Shown: positions 35,893-45,400, numbered from the stretch's first letter. The stretch is DNA of 64,000 bases from Gammaproteobacteria bacterium (GCA_020445415.1 JAGRGP010000083.1:1-64000), one strand, 5' to 3'. The notes: a model not told the origin generated them from the sequence alone. A program made the numbers and translations.

Positions 35893-38148
35893 ATGAAAAC
35901 ACATCCCTTGATATACATCCTACTGGTCGCCGTGATCGGCTTGAGCGCCTGCGATACTCTGCAGACACGGCAGGAGGATCAAGGACGGGCCGTGGATACT
36001 ACCGATCCCTTGGCAACCTATTCCGTGATCTCGGGGACCAAGTTGGATGATGCTTCGCGGGTAGTACCCGGCTACGGTAATGCCAAACCTACATCGACAG
36101 GGGAGGACGCGGGAGCATCGAGCACAGGACTGTCCAAACCGATCCGCTATTCGGGAACCGACGAGTTCGTCAAGCCACCAGCCCGGAGCGAGGTGCCCCT
36201 GAACCTGCCGGGTGATGGCATCGTCTTGAATTTTGAGAATGCCGACCTGCGAGAGGTAGTGCGCACTATTCTGGGAGATTTTCTCAAGATCAGCTATATC
36301 TACGATCCACGGGTCCAGGGAACCGTCAGTTTGCAGACTACCCGGCAACTTGCCCCGGAGGACGTTCTGGCGACATTGGAAACCCTGCTGCGCATGAACG
36401 GTGCGGCACTGGTGGCTGGGGAAACCTACCGGGTAATACCGGCAGACGAAGCGCCCAGAGGCAATCTCATCCCTCAGTTGGGAGATGATACTGCACCCCT
36501 TCCACCGGGCTACCGAGTGATTATCGTACCGCTGCGTTATGTCTCGGTTACCCAAATGGAGAAACTGCTGGAGCCTTTTGTTACCCCCAAATCCATCCTG
36601 CGTGTGGATGCCGAACGGAACATGTTGATAATCGCCGGTACCAGTGGCGAACTGGGTTACCTGATGGAGACGGTCGGTGTATTCGACGTGGACTGGCTGG
36701 CAGGGAAGTCCATCGGCCTGTTTCCTCTGGAGCAGGTATCGCCAGAGACCATGATCGAAGAGCTGGATACCATTTTCGGCACACAGGCGGAAGGTCCCCT
36801 GGCGGGGTTGGTGCGCTTTGAGCCGGTTATGCGTTTGAACGCGCTGTTGGTGATAAGTACGCAGTCCGCCTACCTCAAAAAGGTCGAAGAGTGGATCCGG
36901 CGTTTGGACCGGAGCACCACGGCGGGCCAGAATCTCTATGTATATTATCTGCAGAACGGTAAGGCGGCGGATGTAGCGAAGATATTGACCGAGGTGTTCT
37001 CTAATACCGAAGCCAGGATCAGTGCCCCGGAAGGTGGGCGCTTAGCCCCGGGCGCTAAGCCGGTGGAGTTGTCCAGCGGCACCGAGGCGGGAGCGCAGCC
37101 GGAAAGCGGGGCGCCAGTAAACCCGGTGTCTCCCAGAGGATTGATCCGGCAGAGTGAAGGACTGGCGTTTTCGGAGTCGGCCAACATCCGTATCATCGCC
37201 GACGAGGTTAACAATGCACTGCTTATCCTGGCCAGCCCACAGGATCATCGCATGGTGGCAGCCGCTATCGAGAAATTGGATATCGTCCCCCTTCAGGTAC
37301 TGATCGAGGCCACCATCGCTGAGGTAAAATTAACAGATAAGATGCGATTCGGCCTGCAGTGGTGGTTTCGTTCCGGGGATGTCACCGGAGTACTTAGCCG
37401 GACCGCGCCGGTAACCGATGCGGCTCAGTTGGTCACCAGTTTGGGAAGCGGTTTTTCACTGGTGGCCCAGGGGGTAGACGCGAAGGTGATCTTGGACGCC
37501 TTGGACGCGGAAACCAGCATCAATGTGGTGTCTTCACCCCATCTGATGGTATTGGATAATCAAACGGCCAGCCTGCAGGTCGGCGACGAGGTACCGGTTG
37601 TCACCCGTGTTCAGCAAAGCGTGGTGGTGGATAATAGCAATATAGTTAACAACGTCGAGTACCGTAACACAGGGGTGATCATGAGTGTGACACCCCGGGT
37701 CAATACCAGCGGATCCATCATAATGGATGTGGAACAGGAGGTGAGTAATGTGGTTCCCAGCGATAACACGTCCCTGGATCTGACACCTACCATCAGCCAG
37801 CGCAAGTTCAAGAGTTCGGTGGTGGTACAATCGGGAGACACGGTGGTGCTCGGCGGCTTGATTTTTGATTTTTCCACCAAGCAGCGCGAAGGTCTCCCGT
37901 TGCTTTCCAAGATACCCGTGCTCGGCGCACTGTTCGGTTCCACCGCCCTTGATGATGAGCGTACCGAACTGGTCATGTTGATTACCCCACGCCTGGTGCG
38001 CAATCGTTATGAGGCTCGGCAAGTGACGGAAGAGGTCAGGCGCCGGCTGAAGCAGCTGCGTCAGTTGCAGGAGGAGACCGTACCCACGCCGGTGTGGGAT
38101 CGCCTTTCTCCCAAACGCCGCTCCGAGCAGCCGGTCAAAGCGCAATAG
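35893..38148 (+). CDS. gspD: Type II secretion outer-membrane secretin GspD
   Basis: Forms the outer-membrane channel, 751 aa. The N terminus is a lipoprotein signal (LLVAVIGLSAC, Cys20), so this secretin is probably its own lipid anchor and may not need a separate pilotin. N0-N3 domains follow (LNFENADLREVVRTILGDFL; IIVPLRYVSVTQMEKLLEPF), with a Gly/Pro-rich insertion near residues 375-415, then the secretin core with VVSSPHLMVLDNQTASLQVG and the signature ELVMLITPRLVRN. It is plus strand, divergent from gspG. Confidence 0.94.
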   Translation: MKTHPLIYILLVAVIGLSACDTLQTRQEDQGRAVDTTDPLATYSVISGTKLDDASRVVPGYGNAKPTSTGEDAGASSTGLSKPIRYSGTDEFVKPPARSEVPLNLPGDGIVLNFENADLREVVRTILGDFLKISYIYDPRVQGTVSLQTTRQLAPEDVLATLETLLRMNGAALVAGETYRVIPADEAPRGNLIPQLGDDTAPLPPGYRVIIVPLRYVSVTQMEKLLEPFVTPKSILRVDAERNMLIIAGTSGELGYLMETVGVFDVDWLAGKSIGLFPLEQVSPETMIEELDTIFGTQAEGPLAGLVRFEPVMRLNALLVISTQSAYLKKVEEWIRRLDRSTTAGQNLYVYYLQNGKAADVAKILTEVFSNTEARISAPEGGRLAPGAKPVELSSGTEAGAQPESGAPVNPVSPRGLIRQSEGLAFSESANIRIIADEVNNALLILASPQDHRMVAAAIEKLDIVPLQVLIEATIAEVKLTDKMRFGLQWWFRSGDVTGVLSRTAPVTDAAQLVTSLGSGFSLVAQGVDAKVILDALDAETSINVVSSPHLMVLDNQTASLQVGDEVPVVTRVQQSVVVDNSNIVNNVEYRNTGVIMSVTPRVNTSGSIIMDVEQEVSNVVPSDNTSLDLTPTISQRKFKSSVVVQSGDTVVLGGLIFDFSTKQREGLPLLSKIPVLGALFGSTALDDERTELVMLITPRLVRNRYEARQVTEEVRRRLKQLRQLQEETVPTPVWDRLSPKRRSEQPVKAQ

Positions 38149-38235
38149 ATACGACCTCCGGCATTGTAGTATTCCACTGAAGGACCGATTTGACGGGAGT
38201 GGACAACCCACTACGGTACCAGTCAAGGTGGCACC

Positions 38236-39495
38236 ATGCAGGCTGAGATTATCACCATCGGAAATGAGCTTCTTATTGGTCAGGTCGTGGATACCAACTC
38301 TGCCTTTATCGCGGAAAAACTGCGTGAAGCGGGTGTTGAACTGACGCGAATTACCACCGTTTCAGATAAACGTGACACCATCACCTTAGCCCTCACCGAG
38401 GCAATGAAACGGTCTGAACTGGTACTCATGACCGGTGGCTTAGGTCCCACTAATGACGATATTACCAAGTCTGTGTTGATGGACTTGTTCGGTGGCGGAT
38501 TGGTCGAGAGCCAGCAAGTATTGGCGGACCTCAAACGATTCCTGTCCCGGGCCGGCATCCCGCTGAACGCGAACAACCGCAGTCAAGCCTTAGTCCCCGA
38601 AAACTGTCAAGTCATTCGCAATCCCGTCGGTACCGCTCCGATCCTGTGGTTCGACCGGAACCAGCGGGTGGTTGTTGCCATGCCTGGCGTCCCACTGGAA
38701 ATGAAGACCGCCCTGACCGGGGAGATTATTCCCCGGATCAGGGAACTTTACCCACTTCACGTGCTGATTAGCCAGACCATCAGGGTCGCCGGTTATGCCG
38801 AGTCGGTGTTGGCCGAGCGGCTAGGCGATTGGGAGGCGGCGTTGCCCAAAGGGGTCAGTCTTGCATACCTCCCGAGTTACGGGCAGATTCGTTTACGCCT
38901 GGATGCCACCGGTGAGTCCGCGGAGGTGCTGAAAAAGGTTCTCGACCATGAGATCGGTAAGCTCAAGATAATCCTCGGTAAAGCGGTGTTCGCTTGGGAG
39001 GATATCGAACTCCAGGAGGCCATCGGACGCCTGGCCGTGGCAAGTGCGGTTACCTTCTCCACGGCGGAGAGTTGCACCGGTGGACTGATCGGCCACTTGG
39101 TAACTTCGATCCCAGGCAGCTCGGCATACTTTCTGGGATCCGTGGTGGCCTATGACAACCGAGTGAAAAGCGGAGTGTTAGGCGTGGACTCGGTGGTAAT
39201 CGATAGCCGGGGAGCGGTCAGCGCCGAGGTGGCGGAGCAGATGGCGGAAGGAATAAGGCGGTTGACCGGATCCGATTACGGCCTATCCACAACCGGGATC
39301 GCCGGGCCCGGTGGTGGAACTCCCGAGAAACCGGTTGGTACGGTCTGGGTCGCGGTGTCGGGCCCCAGCGGTACGGTTTCCAAGCAGTTCGGTTTTTCCG
39401 GCAGCAGGATGCAGAACATTCAGATCAGCGCCCAGTTTGCCCTGAACATGCTGCGTCTGCGGCTGCTCGCAGATCGATCTCCCGGATTAGAATAA
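38236..39495 (+). CDS. cinA: CinA family protein (nicotinamide-nucleotide amidase)
   Basis: Two-domain protein of 419 aa. Residues 1-170 form a molybdopterin-binding-like COG1058 domain (AEIITIGNELLIGQVVDTNS; MTGGLGPTNDDIT) linked to ADP-ribose pyrophosphatase activity in some members. The C-terminal 160 residues are the NMN amidase domain with TAESCTGGLIGHLVTSIPGS and GIAGPGGGTPEKPVGTVW. It recycles NMN from DNA ligase and other reactions. ATG at 38236 follows a weak AGGTGG. Its last 71 bases overlap the convergent isomerase gene. Confidence 0.94.
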   Translation: MQAEIITIGNELLIGQVVDTNSAFIAEKLREAGVELTRITTVSDKRDTITLALTEAMKRSELVLMTGGLGPTNDDITKSVLMDLFGGGLVESQQVLADLKRFLSRAGIPLNANNRSQALVPENCQVIRNPVGTAPILWFDRNQRVVVAMPGVPLEMKTALTGEIIPRIRELYPLHVLISQTIRVAGYAESVLAERLGDWEAALPKGVSLAYLPSYGQIRLRLDATGESAEVLKKVLDHEIGKLKIILGKAVFAWEDIELQEAIGRLAVASAVTFSTAESCTGGLIGHLVTSIPGSSAYFLGSVVAYDNRVKSGVLGVDSVVIDSRGAVSAEVAEQMAEGIRRLTGSDYGLSTTGIAGPGGGTPEKPVGTVWVAVSGPSGTVSKQFGFSGSRMQNIQISAQFALNMLRLRLLADRSPGLE

Positions 39496-39979
39496 GGAAC
39501 CAAGGGGTATACTGGCTGGGGTTTTGCCGAGCTTGGCGCTCGAGGTCGCCCAACCCCTCCCATCTCCAGTCTCCGATCTCAACTGGATTGGGTCGGGGCT
39601 CTTGGTTGTAACCCCCAACAAAGATTGACAGGTGCTCCCTTTCCGTAAGTCCGGAGCGGGGGTCATCGGCCTGGTAATTCAGGGTCTTGATCAGTTGCAG
39701 AGTAGTGGTAAACCCAAATTCCTCTGCGAGCCTGCGTTCGGCGGCATCTGCGACCCGCTCACCCGGCCGGGGGTGCCCGCAGCAACTGTTGGACCAAAGA
39801 CCGGCGAAGTGGTACTTTTCGGCCGCCCGCTTCTGCAATAGCAATTGCCCTGCGGCATTGAATACCAAAATAGAGAATCCCAGATGTAACGCGCCACCGT
39901 TTTGATGGGCGGCCAGCTTCTCCAATCGACCGGCGGGATTGCCGCAGGAATCGGCCAGTGTGACGTACTCCTTGGTCAT
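39425..39979 (-). CDS. idi: Isopentenyl-diphosphate delta-isomerase (type 1, Nudix)
   Basis: Interconverts IPP and DMAPP, setting the supply of starter units for isoprenoids. The 184-aa length is that of E. coli Idi (182). The catalytic cysteine lies in LWSNSCCGHPRPGE, the catalytic Glu in REHLSIF and the Tyr in LNYQADD; the Nudix-like RRLAEEFGF follows. Start ATG at 39979; a TTG at 40006 is also possible. It is the last gene of a long minus-strand run, 46 bases after the eboF-like gene, and is a natural partner for the prenyltransferase-like EboC. Its 3' end overlaps cinA by 71 bases. Confidence 0.9.
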   Translation of the reverse strand: MTKEYVTLADSCGNPAGRLEKLAAHQNGGALHLGFSILVFNAAGQLLLQKRAAEKYHFAGLWSNSCCGHPRPGERVADAAERRLAEEFGFTTTLQLIKTLNYQADDPRSGLTEREHLSIFVGGYNQEPRPNPVEIGDWRWEGLGDLERQARQNPSQYTPWFLILIREIDLRAAADAACSGQTGR

Positions 39980-40025
39980 CGGTACAGTTCGGAGGGTTGG
40001 TTGCAAGGGGCTTGCGGATTCAGCG

Positions 40026-41420
40026 TCATGGCTTGCCTCCGGATGGAGATAGCTGCTGCAATATCAGATCCTTGATATCCAGCATTGAGCAGTGTCCGGT
40101 TTCCAGATCCTTCCGGCTAGAGATCAGCAGCGGCCCCACCTCGGGAGCGTCCGGAAGGCGTCCGTGGGTTCCCTTGACCAGGGAGGGAGCGAGGGAAATA
40201 ACATCCATCAACATTCGCATGCCCAGTTTTTTCTGGGCCAACCGCCAGGCAATACGTAGCCTCGGCCAGTGCAATCCGGGATCAATGAACAGTTCGACAG
40301 GATCGTATCCTGGCTTCCGATGAATATCTACGGTGCGCGCAAAATCGGGGGCTTTGGCATCATCCAGCCAATAGTAGTAGGTGAACCAGAATCCCGGCTC
40401 TGCAACCGCCACCAGGTCGCCTGAACGTTCGTGATCGAGGCCCCAAGCGGGTTTTTCCGCCTCGCCCAGCACCCGGTCGATGCCCTCGGTTCCTTCTAGG
40501 ATACGCCTTACCTGCTGATTGTCACGGGGATCCCGAAGATAGATATGGGCAACCTGATGGTCGGCTACCGCAAAGGCCCGGGACGCACCCGCATCCAGTA
40601 ACTCCCAACCCAGTGTTTCTCGAACCGCCAATAGCCCATGGTCTCGCAGCACCCGGTTGGGGTGCACCTGGCCCCGCGCCGGCTCGATCCCATATTCGGA
40701 AACCACCATGACCTCCGCGCCTTCACTGCGGACATGCTCGATTAGTTCACCGGCTACCCGGTCAATTGCTGCGACATCCGCCCAGATACGGGGATCATCC
40801 GGCCCCAACCGCTGCAAGTTGTAGTCAAGGTGGGGTAGGTAAGCCAAGGTGAGGCTGGGACGGTGACGATCGAAGGTGAGCCGGGTACTCTGAGCAATCC
40901 ACTCCGAGGAGCGGATATCCGATGCGGGTCCCCAAAAGTTGAACATGGGAAAGGGCCCCAGCTCCTGCTCCAGGGTTTCGGCCAATTCGTGGGGGTTGCC
41001 GTAAATGCCGAAGATCTTGCGGCCATCGGCTGGATAGGCAGGACGGGGTGTTACCGAGTATTCCACATCGGCGTACATGTTGTACCACCAAAACATCTTA
41101 GCGCAGGTAAAGCGCTCATCCCGGCGTCGGGCCGCGTCCCATACCTTTTCTCCTTGTACCAGGTGGTTGGATTGGCGCCACAACCAGATTTCGGCCAGAT
41201 CACGGAAGTACCAGCCGTTAGCGACTATGCCGTGGCCGGAGGGCTGCAATCCGGTCAACATGGAGGCTTGGGCGCTGCAGGTAACGGCGGGAAAGATTCC
41301 ATCCAGTGGAACCATGAACCCATCCTCTACCAGGCGGTTGAGGTGGGGGGTATGCGCTCCGAGCAGTGCGGGGGTCAGGCCGACAATGTCGATGACTACC
41401 AGGGGAGGGGAAACGGTCAT
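40026..41420 (-). CDS. eboF: EboF-like alkaline-phosphatase-superfamily protein
   Basis: A 464-aa member of the nucleotide pyrophosphatase/phosphodiesterase branch. Asp11 (LVVIDIVGL) and the nucleophile position Thr47 (FPAVTCSAQASMLTGL) fit. But three other metal-ligand positions look changed: the D-x3-H motif reads Asp199...Gln203 (HLDYNLQRLGP), and the usual S-D-H-G reads S-E-Y-G (Glu242-Tyr243). Late histidines at about 288-292 remain. Activity is therefore uncertain. Its start overlaps the eboE stop by 4 bases. In cyanobacterial ebo clusters a protein of this kind is the last gene. No signal peptide is seen. Confidence 0.85.
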   Translation of the reverse strand: MTVSPPLVVIDIVGLTPALLGAHTPHLNRLVEDGFMVPLDGIFPAVTCSAQASMLTGLQPSGHGIVANGWYFRDLAEIWLWRQSNHLVQGEKVWDAARRRDERFTCAKMFWWYNMYADVEYSVTPRPAYPADGRKIFGIYGNPHELAETLEQELGPFPMFNFWGPASDIRSSEWIAQSTRLTFDRHRPSLTLAYLPHLDYNLQRLGPDDPRIWADVAAIDRVAGELIEHVRSEGAEVMVVSEYGIEPARGQVHPNRVLRDHGLLAVRETLGWELLDAGASRAFAVADHQVAHIYLRDPRDNQQVRRILEGTEGIDRVLGEAEKPAWGLDHERSGDLVAVAEPGFWFTYYYWLDDAKAPDFARTVDIHRKPGYDPVELFIDPGLHWPRLRIAWRLAQKKLGMRMLMDVISLAPSLVKGTHGRLPDAPEVGPLLISSRKDLETGHCSMLDIKDLILQQLSPSGGKP

Positions 41421-42643
41421 GGCGTGGTCTCCCGGAGTAATCCGCGGCGATCCATCTCGACCTCGAGCCATCGGAGTTCGTTACCGAGCCCCTGGTGCAG
41501 TCCGTCATCGTTGCTGGGCCTGAGGCTGAGCGGCAGCACCTGCCAGGTATAGGTCTCGACTTCCAGATGAGGATGCATGCCCGGATTCTCGGAGAGGTGG
41601 TCCAGAACATCGAGAATGGCGGTCTGGGTAGTCCCCAGTTCGCCGTCGGCCAGCAGTGCGGTTTGAATGGGTAGATGAAAATGGATGCGCCAGGGTGAGT
41701 GGCGCGGGAGCGTCCGGTCAGCGAGTGCTTCGGGCAGGTCCATGGTGCCTTGCAACAAGCGGCGCTGGTCCCGAGTGCGTACCTGGTGTAGGTATCTGGG
41801 TTCGGCAAATGCACCCAGCCGTTCACGCCCGCTTTGCTGATCGGGATTGGCTAACTCCAAGGCACTGGATATCTGGATCTTGCCGACCGGTATTCCCGCT
41901 CGGGTTATCTCCGTCAATGCGTCTGAGGCATTTTCGAACATCACCGCTTGGTGGCAGACATCGTAGCAGAGGCCCAGGTAACGTTCGATGAATTCCTTGG
42001 GAACGCCACGCCGGGCCGCGACTTCGGGTAGCTCTTGGGCGAACAGCGTGATCGCCTGGACTGTTGACTCCAGCCTGCAGCCCGGTTCCATTTCCAGACA
42101 CACGCGGATATGGCGGCCGCACCGATCCTGCAAATCGGCAAGCGCCACTGCCAGATCACAGAGCGCGGACAAGGCGCGGTGGTGGCGATCTGTATCCCAA
42201 CCCGGCGCATAGCCGAGGGGCAGGGTCGAGATACTGCCGGTACGCTGCTCCCTGGGCAGGCAATGGGCTAATATCCGAGCCAAATCGAGGGTATAGGTAA
42301 GCCGTTCGGGCTCAGACCAGTCAGGACGGTAAACACCAGTCTTTACCTGTTCACCGTGAAACTGGCCATAGGGGAAGCCATTGAGGGTGACTAGCCGTAT
42401 GCCCTGTTCGTCCAGTCCTTGGGCGAACCGGTGCAATCTGGATTCAGAAGCGCAGAGCGCCCGGGCGGCATTGGCGCTGAGCCAGAGCCCGCTGGCCATG
42501 TACTCCAGCTCCCGCTGCCGGCGCACCGCTACCAGGTGTTGGCTGATTACCCCCTGAACCGCTTCCAGACTGTCACCTGGATGAACGTTGCTGCAGTAAG
42601 AAAGCTCCGCTCTGGACCAACCGGGCGTTCGGGAACCGATCAT
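41417..42643 (-). CDS. eboE: EboE-like TIM-barrel protein (metabolite traffic)
   Basis: A 408-aa protein of the xylose-isomerase/AP-endonuclease-2-like fold. It opens with ELSYCSNVHPGDSLEAV and GLWLSANAARALC, which I recognise from EboE proteins, and has barrel residues such as LEMEPGC, GLCYDVCHQAVMFE and IHFHLP. No enzymatic reaction is established. The frame is open to 42688; the ATG at 42643 overlaps the eboB stop by 4 bases (ATGA), so I use it. In cyanobacteria the ebo set is linked to exporting a scytonemin precursor to the periplasm. Confidence 0.85.
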   Translation of the reverse strand: MIGSRTPGWSRAELSYCSNVHPGDSLEAVQGVISQHLVAVRRQRELEYMASGLWLSANAARALCASESRLHRFAQGLDEQGIRLVTLNGFPYGQFHGEQVKTGVYRPDWSEPERLTYTLDLARILAHCLPREQRTGSISTLPLGYAPGWDTDRHHRALSALCDLAVALADLQDRCGRHIRVCLEMEPGCRLESTVQAITLFAQELPEVAARRGVPKEFIERYLGLCYDVCHQAVMFENASDALTEITRAGIPVGKIQISSALELANPDQQSGRERLGAFAEPRYLHQVRTRDQRRLLQGTMDLPEALADRTLPRHSPWRIHFHLPIQTALLADGELGTTQTAILDVLDHLSENPGMHPHLEVETYTWQVLPLSLRPSNDDGLHQGLGNELRWLEVEMDRRGLLRETTP

Positions 42644-43518
42644 TCGATGACAGGTGTCTGCCCGCGTAGCACGGAGTTCTCCTCCCACAGCTTAGTTTGG
42701 TCGATGGACGGTCTGGACATCTCTTCTAGGGAGATGCGGCCGCTCTGGGCATAAAAATTGATGGGATTTTCGAACAATACCTTTTCGACTTCGGTCTCCG
42801 AGAATCCCGAAGCGAGCATCGCCTCACCCGTCTTGGGCACCTTCAACGGATCGCTTCGCCCCCAGTCGGCGGCACTGTTGACGACCATTTTCTCGGTACC
42901 GTATTGCTTTAGGAGGGCTACCATCCGTTCCTCCGACATTTTGGTGAAGGGATATACCGAATGACCTCGCCAACAGCCGGTTTCGAGCACGAGGGGCAGG
43001 GTGATTTCATTGAGATGATCGATAATTACCAGCTCTTCGTCGATACCTACCTCTCTGACCAGCGCGATGGAGCGTTCGGTTCCGGTCACCTTGTCCCGGT
43101 GCGGAGTATGGATCAGCACTGGTAATCCCATCTCCTTGGCCAATTCCATTTGCTCTGCAAAGAATCGTTCCTCCGCATCCGTTATATCGTCGTAACCGAT
43201 TTCGCCAACCGCTACGACGGCGTCCTTTTCGCAATAGCGAGGCAAGAGCTTCATGACTTCGGTTGCCATGGGCACATTATTGGCTTCCTTGGGGTTGATG
43301 CCCATGGTGCAGAAATGGCGAATACCAAACTGGCTGGCCCGAAAAGGTTCCCAACCCACCAGGGAGTCATAATAGTCAATAAAAGTCGCTGCCTGGGTGC
43401 GGGGTTGGCCCTGCCAAAAGGCTGGTTCCACCACGCCGATTATGCCCGCCGCCGCCATGTTTTCGTAATCGTCGGTAGTGCGTGAGAGCATGTGAACATG
43501 AGGATCAAAATATCGCAT
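42640..43518 (-). CDS. eboB: EboB-like TatD-family metal hydrolase
   Basis: A 292-aa amidohydrolase-fold protein. The TatD metal ligands all seem present: DPHVHM (His7, His9), the bridging Glu in VVAVGEIGYDD, His in VLIHTPH, His in VIIDHLNE and Asp in VNSAADWG. So it should be catalytically able, unlike its EboF-like neighbour. The natural substrate is unknown. AGGAG, overlapping the eboA stop, lies 9 bases before the ATG, so the two are coupled. The C-terminal 30 residues (after NPINFYAQSG) extend beyond the usual TatD end. Confidence 0.88.
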   Translation of the reverse strand: MRYFDPHVHMLSRTTDDYENMAAAGIIGVVEPAFWQGQPRTQAATFIDYYDSLVGWEPFRASQFGIRHFCTMGINPKEANNVPMATEVMKLLPRYCEKDAVVAVGEIGYDDITDAEERFFAEQMELAKEMGLPVLIHTPHRDKVTGTERSIALVREVGIDEELVIIDHLNEITLPLVLETGCWRGHSVYPFTKMSEERMVALLKQYGTEKMVVNSAADWGRSDPLKVPKTGEAMLASGFSETEVEKVLFENPINFYAQSGRISLEEMSRPSIDQTKLWEENSVLRGQTPVIE

Positions 43519-43524
43519 TTGGAG

Positions 43525-44403
43525 TTACTCCTGGGCTTGGGCTAGTTGCTGTTCGATCGCTGCTCTCACCGTCACATTCTCCTCCCCGGAAAGCTGCAGC
43601 CGGAGTGCCTGGAAGAGCTCGGGGTCGTGGCGGGCACGGCGGCCGAGGGCGAGCGCGGAATAGTAACGGTGGCGTGCATCCGGATCTTGCAGAAACTGCA
43701 GCATCAACGCATTTCCATGGTCGCTTGCGTGAGGACCGATAGCCAGGGAGATGTCTGCGGGTACGGTCCGGTTAGCGGCCAGGCGCTCGTCGGCGTATTG
43801 CTCGCACATGCGGGAAAGTTCTCGGTTGGCTTTCTGCTCAAGACCGGCGATAAGGTCGATGTCGAGGCCGGTAAAAAGCGATTTGAGCACCACTTGATTG
43901 TACTCGTGCTCATCGTACCAACGGGTGATGTATGGATTCCTGAGTGCCAGGGCGGAATAGATCATGAGACTATTGCAGCGGCCAGCTTCCAGTGCCAAGT
44001 GTTTCAATGAACCTGGCGAGGGGAACAGCGACAGACCCTTAACCACCGCGGCTCGCTCTCTTTCGTCCCCTGCGCGAAACAGCCGGTCTATCCACGCCGT
44101 TGCATTTTCCGGATTCTGTTTGATTACCGCCATCAGTAAACACACACGTCCGGCGTCACTGCGGCTCCAATGAGAGCAGTCAAGGGAGCCCGCCTCGGTA
44201 GTGAAGATCTCTTCCAAGGGACCGAGCGGTTCCGAGCCCAGTTTGCGTCGTGCCATCGCCGAGCGGGACAGCAGGTCGTTTTCCAGATCTTGGCTGTTCC
44301 GAAGCCATTGCAGTGAATCGGTCAGCCAGTCGAGCGCAGAGGGATCCAAGGCATCGCGAAGGATTGCCATGAGTCGGGTGTGGTAGTCTGTCATGGCACT
44401 CAT
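43525..44403 (-). CDS. eboA: EboA-like protein
   Basis: A 292-aa helical protein of the EboA family, whose role is unknown beyond its link to ebo-dependent metabolite traffic. Features I recognise are ALALRNPYITRWYDEHEYNQ, VLKSLFTGLDI and the HEAT-like helical end with DARHRYYSALALGRRA. No signal peptide or membrane segment. The frame is open to 44463; GGGGGT sits before the ATG at 44403, so that start is chosen. A 124-base gap without a gene separates it from eboC, the largest gap in the run. Confidence 0.85.
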   Translation of the reverse strand: MSAMTDYHTRLMAILRDALDPSALDWLTDSLQWLRNSQDLENDLLSRSAMARRKLGSEPLGPLEEIFTTEAGSLDCSHWSRSDAGRVCLLMAVIKQNPENATAWIDRLFRAGDERERAAVVKGLSLFPSPGSLKHLALEAGRCNSLMIYSALALRNPYITRWYDEHEYNQVVLKSLFTGLDIDLIAGLEQKANRELSRMCEQYADERLAANRTVPADISLAIGPHASDHGNALMLQFLQDPDARHRYYSALALGRRARHDPELFQALRLQLSGEENVTVRAAIEQQLAQAQE

Positions 44404-44527
44404 AACGGCACCCCCTGGCATATCTGAAATCGGTTGGTTGACGGGATCGGCATGGTCAATCATCCGGATAGTTTATTCTAAACACGGAAGGAAAATCTCT
44501 CACGGTTCACCGGTCCTTCAGGATCGA

Positions 44528-45400
44528 TCAGGTGACATAGATCAATCCCGCCAACAGTCGACCGGGTATCAGTAGCGCCAGTACCGCCAGTGCCTCCCAT
44601 TCCAGGCCGGCTCCCATTACCAACAGGGCATCGAGAGGGATCACCCCCAATAACAGCACCTTGACACTGTGCTGAGTTTGCTCTGGAGTGGGTGTATTGA
44701 AGTTTTTGACAAGCGTCCCGATCAGCAGTCCCAGCAATAAAACAGCCGGTATCAAGGCCCAGGCTTGGCTGAGGATTCCTCCACCAAAAAGCGCCGCTAG
44801 GCCACAGGCAGTGAAGACTAGACCGTACAGGCACCAGATCTGTGGCGACCGGGAGGAAGCGCCTGTTTCACCGCGACTTAGAATCGTTACCGACAGGATG
44901 TAGAGAAAGATCGGCACGGGTAGGACCCAAGCAGCCATGTCGAGCGGTGCCACGGAAAGTCCCAGCAGCCAATTCAAGTACCGGCATGCTCCCATTGCCA
45001 CCGGCCCCGCGGGATTGGATTTCAGCCAGCCGTCGTATGCCAGTATCGCTGCGGCGAGAAGCAACGCGATTAGCAGTTGCAACGTGCCCAGGATCCCTGC
45101 CGCGAGAACACCCAGGGCTAGCAGAGAGAATCCCAGCAACCAGGCCGAGCGAACCGCTATTCGTCCCGAGGGCAAGGGACGTTGGGGTCGCTCTCGGCGA
45201 TCTACGTTCACATCGAAACAGTCGTTCAGTACCATCCCGCCCAGATACAGGCCACTGGTGGCAATCAGCAGCAGGCCCAACGCGTGCCACTGCACGATGC
45301 CCTGGGTAGCGATCAAATGGGCCGCCAGGATATTCGACCAGGCAGTGAACAGCGCCGGCAGTCTCACGAGCTGGGACAGGGCCCTGATACGGTCAGTCAT
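44528..45400 (-). CDS. eboC: EboC-like UbiA-superfamily prenyltransferase
   Basis: A 290-aa integral membrane protein with about eight to nine membrane segments. The first Asp-rich motif of UbiA enzymes is clear: LNDCFDVNVDRRERPQRPLP (Asn59, Asp60, Asp63, Asp67), used to bind Mg-prenyl diphosphate. The second motif is weaker (YDGWLKSNPAGPVAMG), with only one Asp. In ebo clusters this protein has been proposed to attach or carry a lipid on a metabolite precursor. The start overlaps the isomerase gene by 8 bases. An IPP isomerase gene in the same run fits a prenyl donor. Confidence 0.88.
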   Translation of the reverse strand: MTDRIRALSQLVRLPALFTAWSNILAAHLIATQGIVQWHALGLLLIATSGLYLGGMVLNDCFDVNVDRRERPQRPLPSGRIAVRSAWLLGFSLLALGVLAAGILGTLQLLIALLLAAAILAYDGWLKSNPAGPVAMGACRYLNWLLGLSVAPLDMAAWVLPVPIFLYILSVTILSRGETGASSRSPQIWCLYGLVFTACGLAALFGGGILSQAWALIPAVLLLGLLIGTLVKNFNTPTPEQTQHSVKVLLLGVIPLDALLVMGAGLEWEALAVLALLIPGRLLAGLIYVT

